Assembly: GCA_011390575.1 (NCBI GenBank)
Contig: JAABSE010000004.1
Coordinates: forward strand, 36,685 to 100,684
Direction: 5' to 3'
Length of the DNA: 64,000 nt
DNA from: Sphingobacteriia bacterium
GTDB lineage: Bacteria; Bacteroidota; Bacteroidia; Bacteroidales; UBA7960
Shown here piece by piece: positions 41,047 to 50,758 of the stretch. Under the pieces are notes generated by a model, which made no database searches, was not told the origin of the DNA, and saw only the letters and a program-made list of their open reading frames with translations. The position numbers and the translations under genes are program-made. The stretch's first letter is position 1; each line of letters opens with the position of its first letter.

Positions 41047-41520
41047 TTATTCATTATGATAGCTCTCTCCTTTTAAAATGGTGAAAGCCCGGTAGAGCTG
41101 TTCCACGAAAAAAAGCCGTACCATCTGGTGGGAGAAAGTCATTTTAGAAAGGGAAATTTTAAAGTGTGCCTTTTGGTGCATGCTATCGGCAAAGCCCCAG
41201 GCACCTCCTACTACAAATACCAGTTCCTTCACGCCACTGTTCATGCGCTTTTGCAGAAAACCTGAAAAGCCTACGGAAGAAAACTCCTGCCCTCTTTCAT
41301 CGAGCAGCACCAGGCAATCCGCCTTTTCAATATGCCGGGCAAGCAGTTCTGCTTCTTTCAGCCTGACCACCTCGGGCGACATCCCCGCAGTTTTTTTCAG
41401 GGCAGCAACTTCCTTCACCTCAAAAGGCACATAATGCTTCAGCCTTTTTACATACTGTTCTATTCCTTCTTTCAGGAAACCCTGATCGGTTTTACCAAGG
41501 GTTAGTAAGGTAATCTTCAT
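41047..41520 (-). CDS. rlmH: 23S rRNA (pseudouridine1915-N3)-methyltransferase RlmH
   Basis: The 157-residue SPOUT methyltransferase (YbeA family) modifies pseudouridine 1915 in helix 69 of 23S rRNA. Diagnostic parts are the N-terminal MKITLLTLGKTDQGFLKEGI, YVKRLKHYVPFE, LVLLDERGQEFSS, FVVGGAWGFAD (SAM site), and the invariant C-terminus SLSKMTFSHQMVRLFFVEQL followed by YRAFTILKGESYHNE. The length is exact. A REP-like element lies behind it and a dispersed repeat begins right at its start codon. Confidence 0.97.
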   Translation of the reverse strand: MKITLLTLGKTDQGFLKEGIEQYVKRLKHYVPFEVKEVAALKKTAGMSPEVVRLKEAELLARHIEKADCLVLLDERGQEFSSVGFSGFLQKRMNSGVKELVFVVGGAWGFADSMHQKAHFKISLSKMTFSHQMVRLFFVEQLYRAFTILKGESYHNE

Positions 41521-41658
41521 CTGGTTATAATTTGATTAAGTCGGTTCCCGCTCAAGCGGGATAAATCGCCAACAATACTATGACTGCATGTTTTACCATG
41601 CTACGAATTATAATCATCCACGTGTGTGTCAATAATTATTGTCATGGCTCGGTTCATC
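41519..41658. repeat. dispersed repeat, copy A
   Basis: This copy shares ATCTGGTTATAATTTGATTA, the block GCGGGATAAATCGCCAACAA and the right end CGTGTGTGTCAATAATTATT-GTCATGGCTCGGTTCA with copy B at 52465-52638. Its right end also matches 15297-15334. The inner CAATAATTATTG is a perfect palindrome. No protein is encoded. Confidence 0.75.
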
Positions 41659-42104
41659 TGATTTTATCTGGATTCTATTCTCTGAAGAAATATTTTTTTC
41701 TTTTTTCAAAATTGTTTAGCGCCTGTTTTGGACTTACCCTGCAAATATACATCAATGCATGAGCAAATCCTCCTGGTTTTATCTCTTCCGGCCCAAAACA
41801 TCATATTCAGAGGGCAAAACAGACAAAACAAATCCATGGGTATTTTCACCTGTTTTGCGTGATATGCTCAAAAATTAACCCAATTTGCTGATACTGGTAG
41901 ACAAAAATTATTTACCTTTATGCTTGAGGGAACAGCACAAAAAACAAAAAAGACCGTTAATCTGAAGCCTTGCAGCAGTATTCTCAGAAGATCCGGGTTT
42001 GAAGATTAACATTTTTTCATTCAGGAAGACAAAAAAACAAAGTTTGGTTTGGTTTTTGACTTTAATCCATGGTTTTGCTTAACCATTGCAAAAGAACAAA
42101 ACAG
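41659..42104. other. intergenic region, no gene seen
   Basis: Beyond the repeat copy A nothing coding was recognised in these AT-rich 446 bases. The promoter of the DUF4783 gene must lie at the right end, but no convincing TAnnTTTG box was found. Confidence 0.4.
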
Positions 42105-42518
42105 ATGAACAAAAATTCGATTCTTATTATCATTACATTTCTGGCTTTGACTATAAGCCCGTTGTTTGTTGGCGCTTCTGTCCAGTCGGAAGATGCGGCC
42201 AAAGAAATCAACGAAGCAATCCGCACGGGCAATGCCCGCGAAGTAGCCAGGCATTTTGGATCCACCGTTGATTTGAAACTTCCCGGAAACGAAGGTACTT
42301 ACAGCCGCAACCAGGCTGAATTGATTCTTCGCGACTTTTTTTCCCGCAACGCTGTTGCTTCCTTTTCGGTACATCATCAGCGCCCATCGCGTGACGGCTC
42401 CGTCTATGTAATCGGCACGTATGAGGCAAAAAACGGGAATTCCTACCGCACCTATTTCCTGCTGAAGAAAATATCAGACAATATGGTGCTGCATTTGCTT
42501 CAAATGGAAGAACAATAG
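42105..42518 (+). CDS. DUF4783 family exported protein
   Basis: The 137-residue protein has a signal peptide (MNKNSILIIITFLALTISPL, with cleavage likely near VGAS). An NTF2-like domain typical of DUF4783 follows: EINEAIRTGNAREVARHFGS, VDLKLPGNEGTYSRNQAELI, LRDFFSRNAVASFSVHHQ and GNSYRTYFLLKKI. The family is common in Bacteroidota, and its role is unknown. The ATG at 42105 starts directly at the signal peptide. It is a single gene with a strong terminator. Confidence 0.85.
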   Translation: MNKNSILIIITFLALTISPLFVGASVQSEDAAKEINEAIRTGNAREVARHFGSTVDLKLPGNEGTYSRNQAELILRDFFSRNAVASFSVHHQRPSRDGSVYVIGTYEAKNGNSYRTYFLLKKISDNMVLHLLQMEEQ

Positions 42519-42548
42519 CAGCAGAAAGACACTTGCCATTCATAAAAG

Positions 42549-42581
42549 ACGGTTTATGCCAAAACATAAACCGTTTTTTTT
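42549..42581 (+). terminator. rho-independent terminator behind the DUF4783 gene
   Basis: A perfect 10-bp stem (ACGGTTTATG with CATAAACCGT) has a CCAAAA loop and eight T behind it. Confidence 0.9.
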
Positions 42582-42684
42582 ATATTTGGATTCTTCTTGT
42601 TTTTTTGGTTTTATTTCAGACAATAAACACTATTTTTGAAATCCCAATAGAGTAAAGCGACCCATAAAATAAAAAGGACAGGTT

Positions 42685-44481
42685 ATGTTTACGCTGGAAA
42701 TCATTATAGTACTGGTTGTGCTGGTGCTGGCCATTGTCATGTTTGCCACCGAAAGGTTTTCTGTGGATGTGGTTGCCCTTATCATTATGGCAGTGCTGAT
42801 TATTTCAGGAGTGATCAGCCCGGAGCAGGGAGTCGCCGGATTTAGCAATTCTGCAACTGTAACCGTAGCCGTGATGTTCATTCTCAGTGCTGCCCTTTTT
42901 AAATCGGGGGCTGTAGTAGGCCTAGGAAACAAACTCGCCAATCTGTTTCAGTACAACTTCTGGCTTGCCATTATCACCACCATGCTTTCTGTGGGCCTGG
43001 TATCTGCCTTTATCAACAACACGCCGGTAGTGGCTATTTTTATCCCTATTCTTGCCGGTGCTGCCATCAAGTCGGGCAACAACCTGGGAAAAATGCTCAT
43101 GCCCTTGTCTTTCGCTTCGATGTTTGGAGGATTATGTACCCTTATCGGAACCTCCACCAATATTCTTGTAAGTGGTATCGCAGCCGAACACGGACTCGAG
43201 CCCTTTGCGATGTTTGAAATGGGGAAAATGGGGCTGGTATTTTTTGGGGTAGGATTGCTCTACATGACGACTATTGGCATACGACTTATACCCAAGAGAG
43301 GAGGCTCCGGGGGTTTGGTGCAAAAATTTGGGATGGGCGAATACCTTACCGAAATCGTGCTTGAATCCACCGCCACATCGGCAGGAATGACCATTGCAGA
43401 TAGCCCTCTTACCAAAAAGCTCGACATTGATATTCTGGAAGTAAACAGAAAGGGTCAAAAGTTTTTTATGCCTGCTTCCAAAATGGTTCTGGAAGCCGGA
43501 GATATCCTTAAGGTACGCTGTGATTTGGAGAAGATAAAATCGCTGATTGAAAGAGAAGGCATCATATTGAAAACCAAAAGGAAATTCGGAGATCAGGATA
43601 TTGAGAACGAAGATGTAGTGTTGGTAGAGGCAGTAATAGCACCCAACAGTGAATTTGAGGGAAAAACGGTGAAAGAAATTGCTTTCAGACAAAAATTTGG
43701 TTCAACAGTACTGGCCATCCGGCATCGGGGAGAAATCATGCGGGAAAAAGTAGCTACTACAGTATTGCGATCAGGCGATACCCTTCTCATTGAAGCACAA
43801 CGCGAAAAGCTTGATGCCTTGCGGGAATTGCAATTGCATGGAAGAAATACTTTTCTGATTGTAAACGAAGTGGGTTTTGAAAAATACAAAACGGAAAAAA
43901 TCGCATACGTAGTCGGCACAATTGCGGGTATTATTGCGATGGCCGCATTGAATATCCTCCCCATTATGGTGGCAGCCCTGATTGGATGTATTTTTCTTAT
44001 TATCACCAACTGCATAAGTATGGAAGAAGCCTACAGGGCCATTGACTGGAAAGTGATTTTTTTACTTGCCGGAGCCATGAGCCTGGGAGTAGCCATGGAC
44101 AACAGCGGTGCAGCAGCATTACTCTCCGGATTGCTCATAGAAGGTGCGGGATCCTGGGGACCTACGGCTGTGGTTTCTATTTTATATTTTATCACGGTGA
44201 TAATGACCAGTGTAATGAGCAACAATGCCAGTGCGGTTTTGCTCGCTCCTATTGCCATAGCGGCAGCCATCGCCATGGGAGTGGATGCACGCCCCTTCCT
44301 GATGGCCATTACCTTTGCTGCCTCATCAAGTTTCATGACCCCTATTGGGTATCAAACCAACACCATGATTTACGGTGCAGGAAATTACAAATTCATGGAT
44401 TTTGTAAAAGTTGGGGGTCCTCTCAACCTCATTTTCTGGATTATTGCTACTTTTATGATACCGGTATTTTTCCCTTTTTAA
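42685..44481 (+). CDS. SLC13-type anion permease with two RCK_C (TrkA-C) domains
   Basis: The 598-residue protein has a first membrane half (about residues 1-180, with SNSATVTVAVMFILSAAL and SAFINNTPVVAIFIPI, then GTSTNILVSG). Two tandem cytosolic TrkA-C domains of about 80 residues each follow (about 210-290 and 305-390, with GDILKVRCDLEKIKSLIE and GDTLLIEAQREKLDALRE). A second membrane half contains SVMSNNASAVLLAPIAI and SSSFMTPIGYQTNTMIYG. This is the layout of the DASS/SLC13 group (sulfate or dicarboxylate transport). The substrate cannot be read. It shares an operon with an MscS channel gene 12 bases downstream. Confidence 0.9.
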   Translation: MFTLEIIIVLVVLVLAIVMFATERFSVDVVALIIMAVLIISGVISPEQGVAGFSNSATVTVAVMFILSAALFKSGAVVGLGNKLANLFQYNFWLAIITTMLSVGLVSAFINNTPVVAIFIPILAGAAIKSGNNLGKMLMPLSFASMFGGLCTLIGTSTNILVSGIAAEHGLEPFAMFEMGKMGLVFFGVGLLYMTTIGIRLIPKRGGSGGLVQKFGMGEYLTEIVLESTATSAGMTIADSPLTKKLDIDILEVNRKGQKFFMPASKMVLEAGDILKVRCDLEKIKSLIEREGIILKTKRKFGDQDIENEDVVLVEAVIAPNSEFEGKTVKEIAFRQKFGSTVLAIRHRGEIMREKVATTVLRSGDTLLIEAQREKLDALRELQLHGRNTFLIVNEVGFEKYKTEKIAYVVGTIAGIIAMAALNILPIMVAALIGCIFLIITNCISMEEAYRAIDWKVIFLLAGAMSLGVAMDNSGAAALLSGLLIEGAGSWGPTAVVSILYFITVIMTSVMSNNASAVLLAPIAIAAAIAMGVDARPFLMAITFAASSSFMTPIGYQTNTMIYGAGNYKFMDFVKVGGPLNLIFWIIATFMIPVFFPF

Positions 44482-44493
44482 GCTTTTTAGTCT

Positions 44494-45393
44494 ATGTTAG
44501 AATATATAACAGATGCTTATGGTTCGGTAAGGCAATTCCTGAATCATCCTATGTTTTCCCTGGGAGAAACAGACATTAGTATTTCTCTGCTATTGTTTCT
44601 TATCATTTCCACAGGACTGCTTTTTTATCTGTCCGGTATATTGAAGAGGATTCTGCAAAACAAGATTCTGGTACGCTACAACGTAGAAATAGGATTAAGG
44701 CAGGCGATCAGCACTATATTGCGGTATGTGATAGTTATCATCGGATTGATTGTGATTATCCAAAGCACAGGCATTGACCTGAGTTTCTTAACCGTATTGG
44801 CAGGTGCGCTGGGGGTGGGTATTGGTTTTGGCTTGCAAAACGTAACCAATAACTTTGTGAGTGGGATTGTGATTTTACTGGAGCGTCCCATCAAGGTAGG
44901 CGACCGCATTGAGCTGAGCAATCCGGCAGGAGAAACCATCAATGGTGATGTGGTGACCATCTCAGCACGTTCCACAACGGTCATCACCAACGATAACATT
45001 GCCATGATTGTGCCCAACTCCAATCTCATAACTTCCACGGTTATCAACTGGAGCTACAACGACCGCAAAGTAAGGTTCAACTTCCCGGTAGGAGTGCATT
45101 ACAAAGAGGACCCCGAAACGATCCGGAAATTACTTGCACAGGTGGCCCTTGAAAATGAGGGCGTGTTGAAAACCCCTCCTCCGGATATATTGTTTGATGA
45201 ATTTGCAGACAGTTCCTTAAATTTTATCATGCGCGTTTGGACTACACGCTACATACAGAGGCCTGGAATTCTCAAGAGTCAGCTTTATTATGCCATTCAT
45301 AAAAAATTCAAAGAACATAACATTGAAATCCCATACCCCCAGAGAGACCTGCATATAAAAACCGGACTTCTTCCTCCGGAAAACAAACAATAA
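44494..45393 (+). CDS. MscS-family mechanosensitive channel
   Basis: The 299-residue protein has three N-terminal membrane helices; the third, pore-lining helix contains FLTVLAGALGVGIGFGLQNV with the Gly/Ala ridge of MscS, followed by NNFVSGIVILLERPIKVGD, the family signature. The beta domain (DVVTISARSTTVITNDNIAM, then VPNSNLITSTVINWSYND) and a C-terminal alpha/beta domain ending in EIPYPQRDLHIK complete it. It releases solutes during hypo-osmotic shock. Co-transcription with the SLC13-type transporter may link anion uptake with turgor control, which is inference. Confidence 0.93.
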   Translation: MLEYITDAYGSVRQFLNHPMFSLGETDISISLLLFLIISTGLLFYLSGILKRILQNKILVRYNVEIGLRQAISTILRYVIVIIGLIVIIQSTGIDLSFLTVLAGALGVGIGFGLQNVTNNFVSGIVILLERPIKVGDRIELSNPAGETINGDVVTISARSTTVITNDNIAMIVPNSNLITSTVINWSYNDRKVRFNFPVGVHYKEDPETIRKLLAQVALENEGVLKTPPPDILFDEFADSSLNFIMRVWTTRYIQRPGILKSQLYYAIHKKFKEHNIEIPYPQRDLHIKTGLLPPENKQ

Positions 45394-45516
45394 ATAAAAT
45401 TTCGCATTGAATTTTGTTGCCTCTTCAGGCGCTATCTCCCCTGACAAAGATTTATTTTTCGTGTGGCTATTTTTCGTAATTTGGCCGTTTCTTTACGGCA
45501 AAATAAAAAGGAAACT

Positions 45517-47490
45517 ATGGACGCGAAAAGCTTACCTGATTTATTTGAAAAAAGCGTAGAACAATTTGAGGATAATACTTTTTTATGGGAAAAAAGAAAT
45601 GCCCACTACAAAGGACTCACTTACAGGCAAACCCATGACAGGGTACAAAAGTATGCAGCAGGTTTGCTGAAAACGGGCTTTAACAAAGGTGACAGGGTAG
45701 CCCTGATCTCAGAAGGGAGAAACGACTGGGTCATCTCGGAACTGGCACTTTTGTATTGCGGAGGGATAAGTGTACCCTTGTCGGTAAAAATTGAAGAAGA
45801 CATGGACCTGAGGTTTCGGCTTCAGCACTCCGGTTGCCGTGGCATCATCATTTCGGGCAACCACCAGCACAAGGCATTCAGGCTGGCCGATCAACTCCCC
45901 GATCTTGAATTTATCATTGTACTGGATGGCAAACCCGGGCCCGGCGATGAGAAATATGCCCTGCTGGAAAATATGAAGTTTGACCAGGAGAAAATAACCG
46001 GCGTGGAGGAAATTGTAGCCGCAGGAGAGGAATACCTGCAACAGAACCCCAACTGTGTAAAAGAGATTAGCAGCAATCTTATGCCCGATGACCCCGCCAA
46101 TATTTGCTATACTTCGGGCACTACCGCCGATCCCAAAGGAATCATTCTTACCCATAAAAACTATCTGTGCAATACCCGGCAAGCTACAGCAATTTTTGAC
46201 GTTCCTGAATACTTTACATCCCTGCATATTTTACCCTGGGATCACTCTTTCGCCCATACAGTAGGAATTTATACCCTCATGCTGCAAGGAGCAAGCCTCG
46301 CATCACTCAAACTAGGGAAAACCCTAAACGAAACCTTGAGGAATATCCCCATTTGCATAAAAGAGGTAAGGCCCTATTTCATGTTAAGTGTTCCGGCACT
46401 GGCCAAAAATTTTAAAAACAACATTGAAAAAGCCATTGCTGACAAAGGGAAATTTACCAAATGGCTTTTCAACACAGCCCTGAAGGTAGCCATAACATAC
46501 AACCGCGAGGGACACAACAAAGGAACCGGGATGCGCTTCCTGCTCAAACCCCTCTATGCTTTGTTCGACAAAATTTTATTTTCCAAAATCAGGGAAAACT
46601 TTGGCGGACGCCTGAAATTCTTCGTGGGTGGAGGAGCATTGCTGGACATTGAACTTCAGCGCTTTTACTACGCTGTGGGATTTCCCATGTACCAGGGATA
46701 CGGCCTAACCGAAGCCTCCCCCATCATCTCATCCAACACTCCCGACTTCCATAAGCTCGGATCTTCGGGTAAGGTAGTTCCCTTTCTGGAGTTGAAAATC
46801 TGCGATGAAGACGGAAACGAAGTTCCTGTGGGTCAACAGGGCGAAATCGTGGTAAAAGGCGACAACGTGATGGCTGGTTACTGGAACAATGAAGCCGCCA
46901 CGAAGGAAACCATCCGCGAAGGCTGGCTCTACTCCGGCGACCTGGGATATCTGGATGCTGACGGATACTTATATGTATTGGGAAGAAACAAGAGCCTGCT
47001 TATCTCGGGCGATGGCGAGAAATACAGCCCTGAAGGGATTGAAGAAGCCATAGTAGAAAAATCAGCTTACATTGACCAGATTATGCTCTACAACAATCAG
47101 AATGCTTACACATCTGCATTGCTTTATCCCAACAAGAAAAGCCTCAATGAGTGGGCGCAAAAAAATCATTTTGACCTGGAAAACGAGGACGGACAAAGAG
47201 CTGTTTTGTTGAAAGTACAATCAGAAATTGACCGTTTCCTGCCGGGAGGAGATCTGGATAATCTTTTCCCTGCCCGCTGGCTCCCCAGTGCTGTATGGAT
47301 CATGACCCAACCTTTCTCCGAACAAAACAAAATGATCAACAGCACCATGAAAATAGTAAGGCCGGCCATCACGGGATATTACAAAGATTCTCTGGCTTAC
47401 CTTTATACTCCTGAAGCCAAGGATATCTGTAATACAAAAAACATGACCAATATTGAGACCCTTTTTGGAGGCAAGAAAGAACAACCCTGA
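45517..47490 (+). CDS. long-chain acyl-CoA synthetase (AMP-binding)
   Basis: The 657-residue ANL-superfamily ligase has the P-loop-like ICYTSGTTADPKGIILTHKN, the A5-type motif MYQGYGLTEASPIISSN, YSGDLGYLDADGYLYVLGR and the hinge/catalytic loop RNKSLLISGDGEKYSPEGIE. Its length and lid region resemble FadD15/FAA1-type fatty acyl-CoA ligases. The reaction is activation of a fatty acid with ATP and CoA. An in-frame GTG at 45463 would add 18 residues, but the ATG at 45517 begins the conserved part more naturally. queA follows after 19 bases on the same strand. Confidence 0.92.
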   Translation: MDAKSLPDLFEKSVEQFEDNTFLWEKRNAHYKGLTYRQTHDRVQKYAAGLLKTGFNKGDRVALISEGRNDWVISELALLYCGGISVPLSVKIEEDMDLRFRLQHSGCRGIIISGNHQHKAFRLADQLPDLEFIIVLDGKPGPGDEKYALLENMKFDQEKITGVEEIVAAGEEYLQQNPNCVKEISSNLMPDDPANICYTSGTTADPKGIILTHKNYLCNTRQATAIFDVPEYFTSLHILPWDHSFAHTVGIYTLMLQGASLASLKLGKTLNETLRNIPICIKEVRPYFMLSVPALAKNFKNNIEKAIADKGKFTKWLFNTALKVAITYNREGHNKGTGMRFLLKPLYALFDKILFSKIRENFGGRLKFFVGGGALLDIELQRFYYAVGFPMYQGYGLTEASPIISSNTPDFHKLGSSGKVVPFLELKICDEDGNEVPVGQQGEIVVKGDNVMAGYWNNEAATKETIREGWLYSGDLGYLDADGYLYVLGRNKSLLISGDGEKYSPEGIEEAIVEKSAYIDQIMLYNNQNAYTSALLYPNKKSLNEWAQKNHFDLENEDGQRAVLLKVQSEIDRFLPGGDLDNLFPARWLPSAVWIMTQPFSEQNKMINSTMKIVRPAITGYYKDSLAYLYTPEAKDICNTKNMTNIETLFGGKKEQP

Positions 47491-47509
47491 TACATAGCAT
47501 CAATAAAGC

Positions 47510-48754
47510 ATGACAGACAGCATTCGCAATATATCCATTGCCCAATATACCTATGATCTTCCTGAAGAAAGGATTGCCCTTCATCCTCTTGAGCAGCGGG
47601 ATGAATCCAACCTTTTGATTTATAAAGGAGGAAACATCAGCAAGGAGATTTTCAGAAGTATTCCTTCCCATTTGCCGGAATCCTCCCTGATGGTGTTCAA
47701 CAATACCCGTGTAGTGCAGGCTCGGTTGCTCTTTCGCAAAGCAAGCGGAGCATTAATTGAGATCTTTTGTCTCGAACCTGCAGGCGCCATCCGCGATATC
47801 CAGCTGGCTTTTCAGGATAAGGGGAAAAGCAGCTGGTTTTGCCTGGTAGGCAATGCCAAAAAATGGAAACAGGGAGATTTGGAGCTAAATGTGGATGAAA
47901 ATCTTACCCTTTCCGTGCAAAAAGGAGAAAGAATCCGGGACGGCTATATCATTCATTTTCAGTGGAACAATGAGCTATCCTTTGCTGAGGTGTTGGAAAT
48001 GGCAGGAAAAACGCCCCTCCCGCCTTACATTGATCGCAATGCAGAAGAAGACGACAAACACAGGTACCAAACCATTTTTGCGCGTCATTCGGGATCGGTG
48101 GCGGCACCCACTTCAGGCTTGCATTTTACTGACACCGTCATGAATTCGCTGGCTGAAAAAGGAATCGAAAAAACATACCTGACCTTGCATGTAGGGGCCG
48201 GAACCTTCAAACCCGTTTCGTCTGAAACCATTGGCAACCACCAGATGCACCACGAACAAATCATCGTGCAGAAAGAAACCGTGCAGGCACTTCTGAGCCA
48301 TTGCCATAAAAACATCATCAGCGTGGGAACCACTTCCCTGCGCACTCTCGAAAGTTTGTACTGGCTGGGTGTGAAACTGAAAAACGGGTATACCATCCCG
48401 GAAAGTGGTTTCATAATTGATCAATGGGAACCTTACGCGGAAAGCAAACACGAACCTCTTTCACCCGCAGAGGCCATGGAAACCCTCCTGGAGTACATGA
48501 GCCGAAATGCCATGACCCATATCCATGGAGAGACCTCCCTGATCATTGTACCAGGATACAAAGTGAGAATGGCCAACGTTCTGGTCACCAATTTCCACCA
48601 GCCCGGCAGCACACTGTTGTTGCTGGTAGCAGCATTCTGCGGGCAGGACTGGAAAAAGATCTATGATTTTGCCCTGGACAACGACTTCAGGTTTTTAAGC
48701 TATGGCGACAGTTGTTTGTTGTTTAGAAATGACGGGGAAGAGGGTATGCATTGA
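47510..48754 (+). CDS. queA: S-adenosylmethionine:tRNA ribosyltransferase-isomerase QueA
   Basis: The 414-residue enzyme transfers and isomerises the ribose of SAM onto 7-aminomethyl-7-deazaguanine 34 of tRNA in queuosine synthesis. Signatures are the N-terminal YDLPEERIALHPLEQRDESN, LMVFNNTRVVQARL, the GKTPLPPYI motif, YQTIFARHSGSVAAPTSGLH and the TYLTLHVGAGTFKPV strand, ending TNFHQPGSTLLLLVAAFCG. It is about 60 residues longer than the E. coli enzyme, with an enlarged middle region, as seen in other Bacteroidota. No other queuosine gene is nearby. Confidence 0.95.
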   Translation: MTDSIRNISIAQYTYDLPEERIALHPLEQRDESNLLIYKGGNISKEIFRSIPSHLPESSLMVFNNTRVVQARLLFRKASGALIEIFCLEPAGAIRDIQLAFQDKGKSSWFCLVGNAKKWKQGDLELNVDENLTLSVQKGERIRDGYIIHFQWNNELSFAEVLEMAGKTPLPPYIDRNAEEDDKHRYQTIFARHSGSVAAPTSGLHFTDTVMNSLAEKGIEKTYLTLHVGAGTFKPVSSETIGNHQMHHEQIIVQKETVQALLSHCHKNIISVGTTSLRTLESLYWLGVKLKNGYTIPESGFIIDQWEPYAESKHEPLSPAEAMETLLEYMSRNAMTHIHGETSLIIVPGYKVRMANVLVTNFHQPGSTLLLLVAAFCGQDWKKIYDFALDNDFRFLSYGDSCLLFRNDGEEGMH

Positions 48755-48949
48755 TGCGATAATTTTCTGAAATCCTTCTTCAATGCGTTCAGCCAGTTGG
48801 GGCAGCTGGGGGTTCGCATAAAATATAAGGGGAAAAGGGTAAAACAACAATAGATTTTTAGCAATGGCCTGTCCTTCCTGTCTGGAGGCGGCGTTGAACC
48901 TATTGATGACTATTACAATTTGATGGTGTGAAAATAGTCAGTCGGTTAC

Positions 48950-50641
48950 TTATTCAATCTCTATTATTTGAATTGCCCATTCATTTATCAAACCAGAACC
49001 CATCGCTTTTGTTAAAACAACCAGACTGCTACCGTTAGAGTTACCGAATACAAAGTAGGGCTCAGCATCGTAAATCCCTCCCCCTTGATTGTTCTCTTCA
49101 TTTCCGGGAACTAAATATTTTTCCAGTTCAAATTTGTGTTTGTATACAAGATTGTTTGCATTATGCACGTAAATGTAGGGGCTGTGTATTTCATCCCACG
49201 TATCACCATCAGTAGATATTATGTATAGTTCATTATTATTTGAGGAATGATCTAACCACTTAATGCGGGCATAATTTGATTGCAGAGAAATAGAACCGTT
49301 GTAGATTAAATCCTGCGAAGGATTCTCCGATAATTTCAAAACCGTTTTTCCCCTGGTAATAAGTCGCGTTCCTTCATCAGAAAACCATAAGTCTCCACCC
49401 ATCGGGTGTGTACCATGATAAGGAGAGTCGTACAGAAACACTGCCTGCCCCTCCTGTATGTCATATTTTTCGATATCAGAAGGAGACAAGCCATTGTTGG
49501 CACCATAAATATAATTGCCTGAAGGATGCAGCCGGGCTTTGGTGCCTGCATAAATCATACTTCCTATATGCAAAACCTCATTGTCATAGGGCAAGGTAAG
49601 GTTTACACAACGTATTCTTTCCCATTGATCTCTTCGGGGAAAAGCATAAGCCCAACCATCATTGGTAAGCACGATATCCAGCACATCACAAGAAACATTC
49701 ATTGTTTTTATTACCGAGACAGTATTCAAGTCCACATAGGTTATCCTTGCATCATGCCCCACAGCAGCGGTAGCACCATCAGGAGAAACTGAAACACTTG
49801 TGGGGGAAAAACTTAAGGGAATACTTTCTATGGTGCCGGAAGAAACATCATAGATGTTAAGAGCAGAAGGTGTGGCAGAAACGTATACCATTACATCATT
49901 TACTTTTGAGTATTCTGCATCAATGACATCAACATCAAGCATCAGTTTTTGCTCAATTAAATTATCCACAAGCACATCTATCGTTTCTGCTTCACCGTTA
50001 ATGGTTAAATTAATCATTGAAGAATACTGGCCGGTTTGCATATCCTCTCTGTTCGCACTCACGATAATACTGCCCTGTTGTCCTGCCAAAATGCTATCCG
50101 TTGCTGACGAAAGTGTAATATAGTTATTGGATGCCGTTGCTGTATAGTGAATGGGGATATTTCCATTATTGAATATTATCAATTCCTGACTATTTGCATA
50201 TGCCGGAATTTTCAGAGAGTCAGGTAGGGAGTATAAGAATTGTTCGTCAACAAACATATCCAGATAAACGCTTTTACTCCCGGAAGTAGACATAATATCC
50301 AGCATCCCATCCAAAGAACCTAAAAACCCATCTGGAACATGAGAGGTTATCTCAATTTCCACTATATTGTGGTCAATATATCCCGATTCAGGGATTACAG
50401 TGATCCAGTCAGGATGTGCAATTATTTTGTATTCAACACGCGACGCAGGATCAGTGGTAATAAACAATGATTTTGTTTCCTGGCCTTCAAAAAATAAGGT
50501 ATCGGTTGACAAAACAAAGTCAATATCACTCACTATGGTATCACAACCATCTGTATCACAATCACCCGGATCTTTTATTGAATCCTTCTCACAACTTGCT
50601 ATAAAAAACAAAACCAGGATTAAGTAGATAAATCGCTTCAT
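48950..50641 (-). CDS. tandem lipoprotein paralogue 1 (BACON-like + beta-propeller)
   Basis: The 563-residue protein starts with a lipoprotein signal (MKRFIYLILVLFFIASC, lipobox IASC) and a short Asp/Cys-rich linker (GDCDTDGCDT) absent from its two paralogues. Two Ig-like domains follow; the first has the BACON pattern HPDWITVIPESGYI. The second half resembles a YVTN/WD-like propeller with repeats such as SPTSVSVSPDGATAAVGHDA and TYVDLNTVSVIKTMNVS. It is probably anchored in the outer membrane and binds glycans or proteins; the ligand is unknown. It is the most divergent and, on the minus strand, the most downstream of three tandem copies. Confidence 0.8.
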   Translation of the reverse strand: MKRFIYLILVLFFIASCEKDSIKDPGDCDTDGCDTIVSDIDFVLSTDTLFFEGQETKSLFITTDPASRVEYKIIAHPDWITVIPESGYIDHNIVEIEITSHVPDGFLGSLDGMLDIMSTSGSKSVYLDMFVDEQFLYSLPDSLKIPAYANSQELIIFNNGNIPIHYTATASNNYITLSSATDSILAGQQGSIIVSANREDMQTGQYSSMINLTINGEAETIDVLVDNLIEQKLMLDVDVIDAEYSKVNDVMVYVSATPSALNIYDVSSGTIESIPLSFSPTSVSVSPDGATAAVGHDARITYVDLNTVSVIKTMNVSCDVLDIVLTNDGWAYAFPRRDQWERIRCVNLTLPYDNEVLHIGSMIYAGTKARLHPSGNYIYGANNGLSPSDIEKYDIQEGQAVFLYDSPYHGTHPMGGDLWFSDEGTRLITRGKTVLKLSENPSQDLIYNGSISLQSNYARIKWLDHSSNNNELYIISTDGDTWDEIHSPYIYVHNANNLVYKHKFELEKYLVPGNEENNQGGGIYDAEPYFVFGNSNGSSLVVLTKAMGSGLINEWAIQIIEIE

Positions 50642-50758
50642 ATGCTTATTTTTTTTGATTTATATCACAACCATAATCGTCCTTAAGGAAGCCACAATGA
50701 CAATCTCTTTCTATGAAACCTCTTTACTCTAATTTTTTTTTAATACTGAAACAAAACT

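Noticed and set aside
41580..41762. 60-codon plus-strand frame
   Set aside because: It overlaps dispersed repeat copy A and continues in AT-rich sequence without protein-like features.
48755..48949. Short protein-like tail (SGGGVEPIDDYYNLMV) between queA and lipoprotein 1
   Set aside because: Only about 20 codons remain in frame, bounded by stops, and it is too short to separate from chance.
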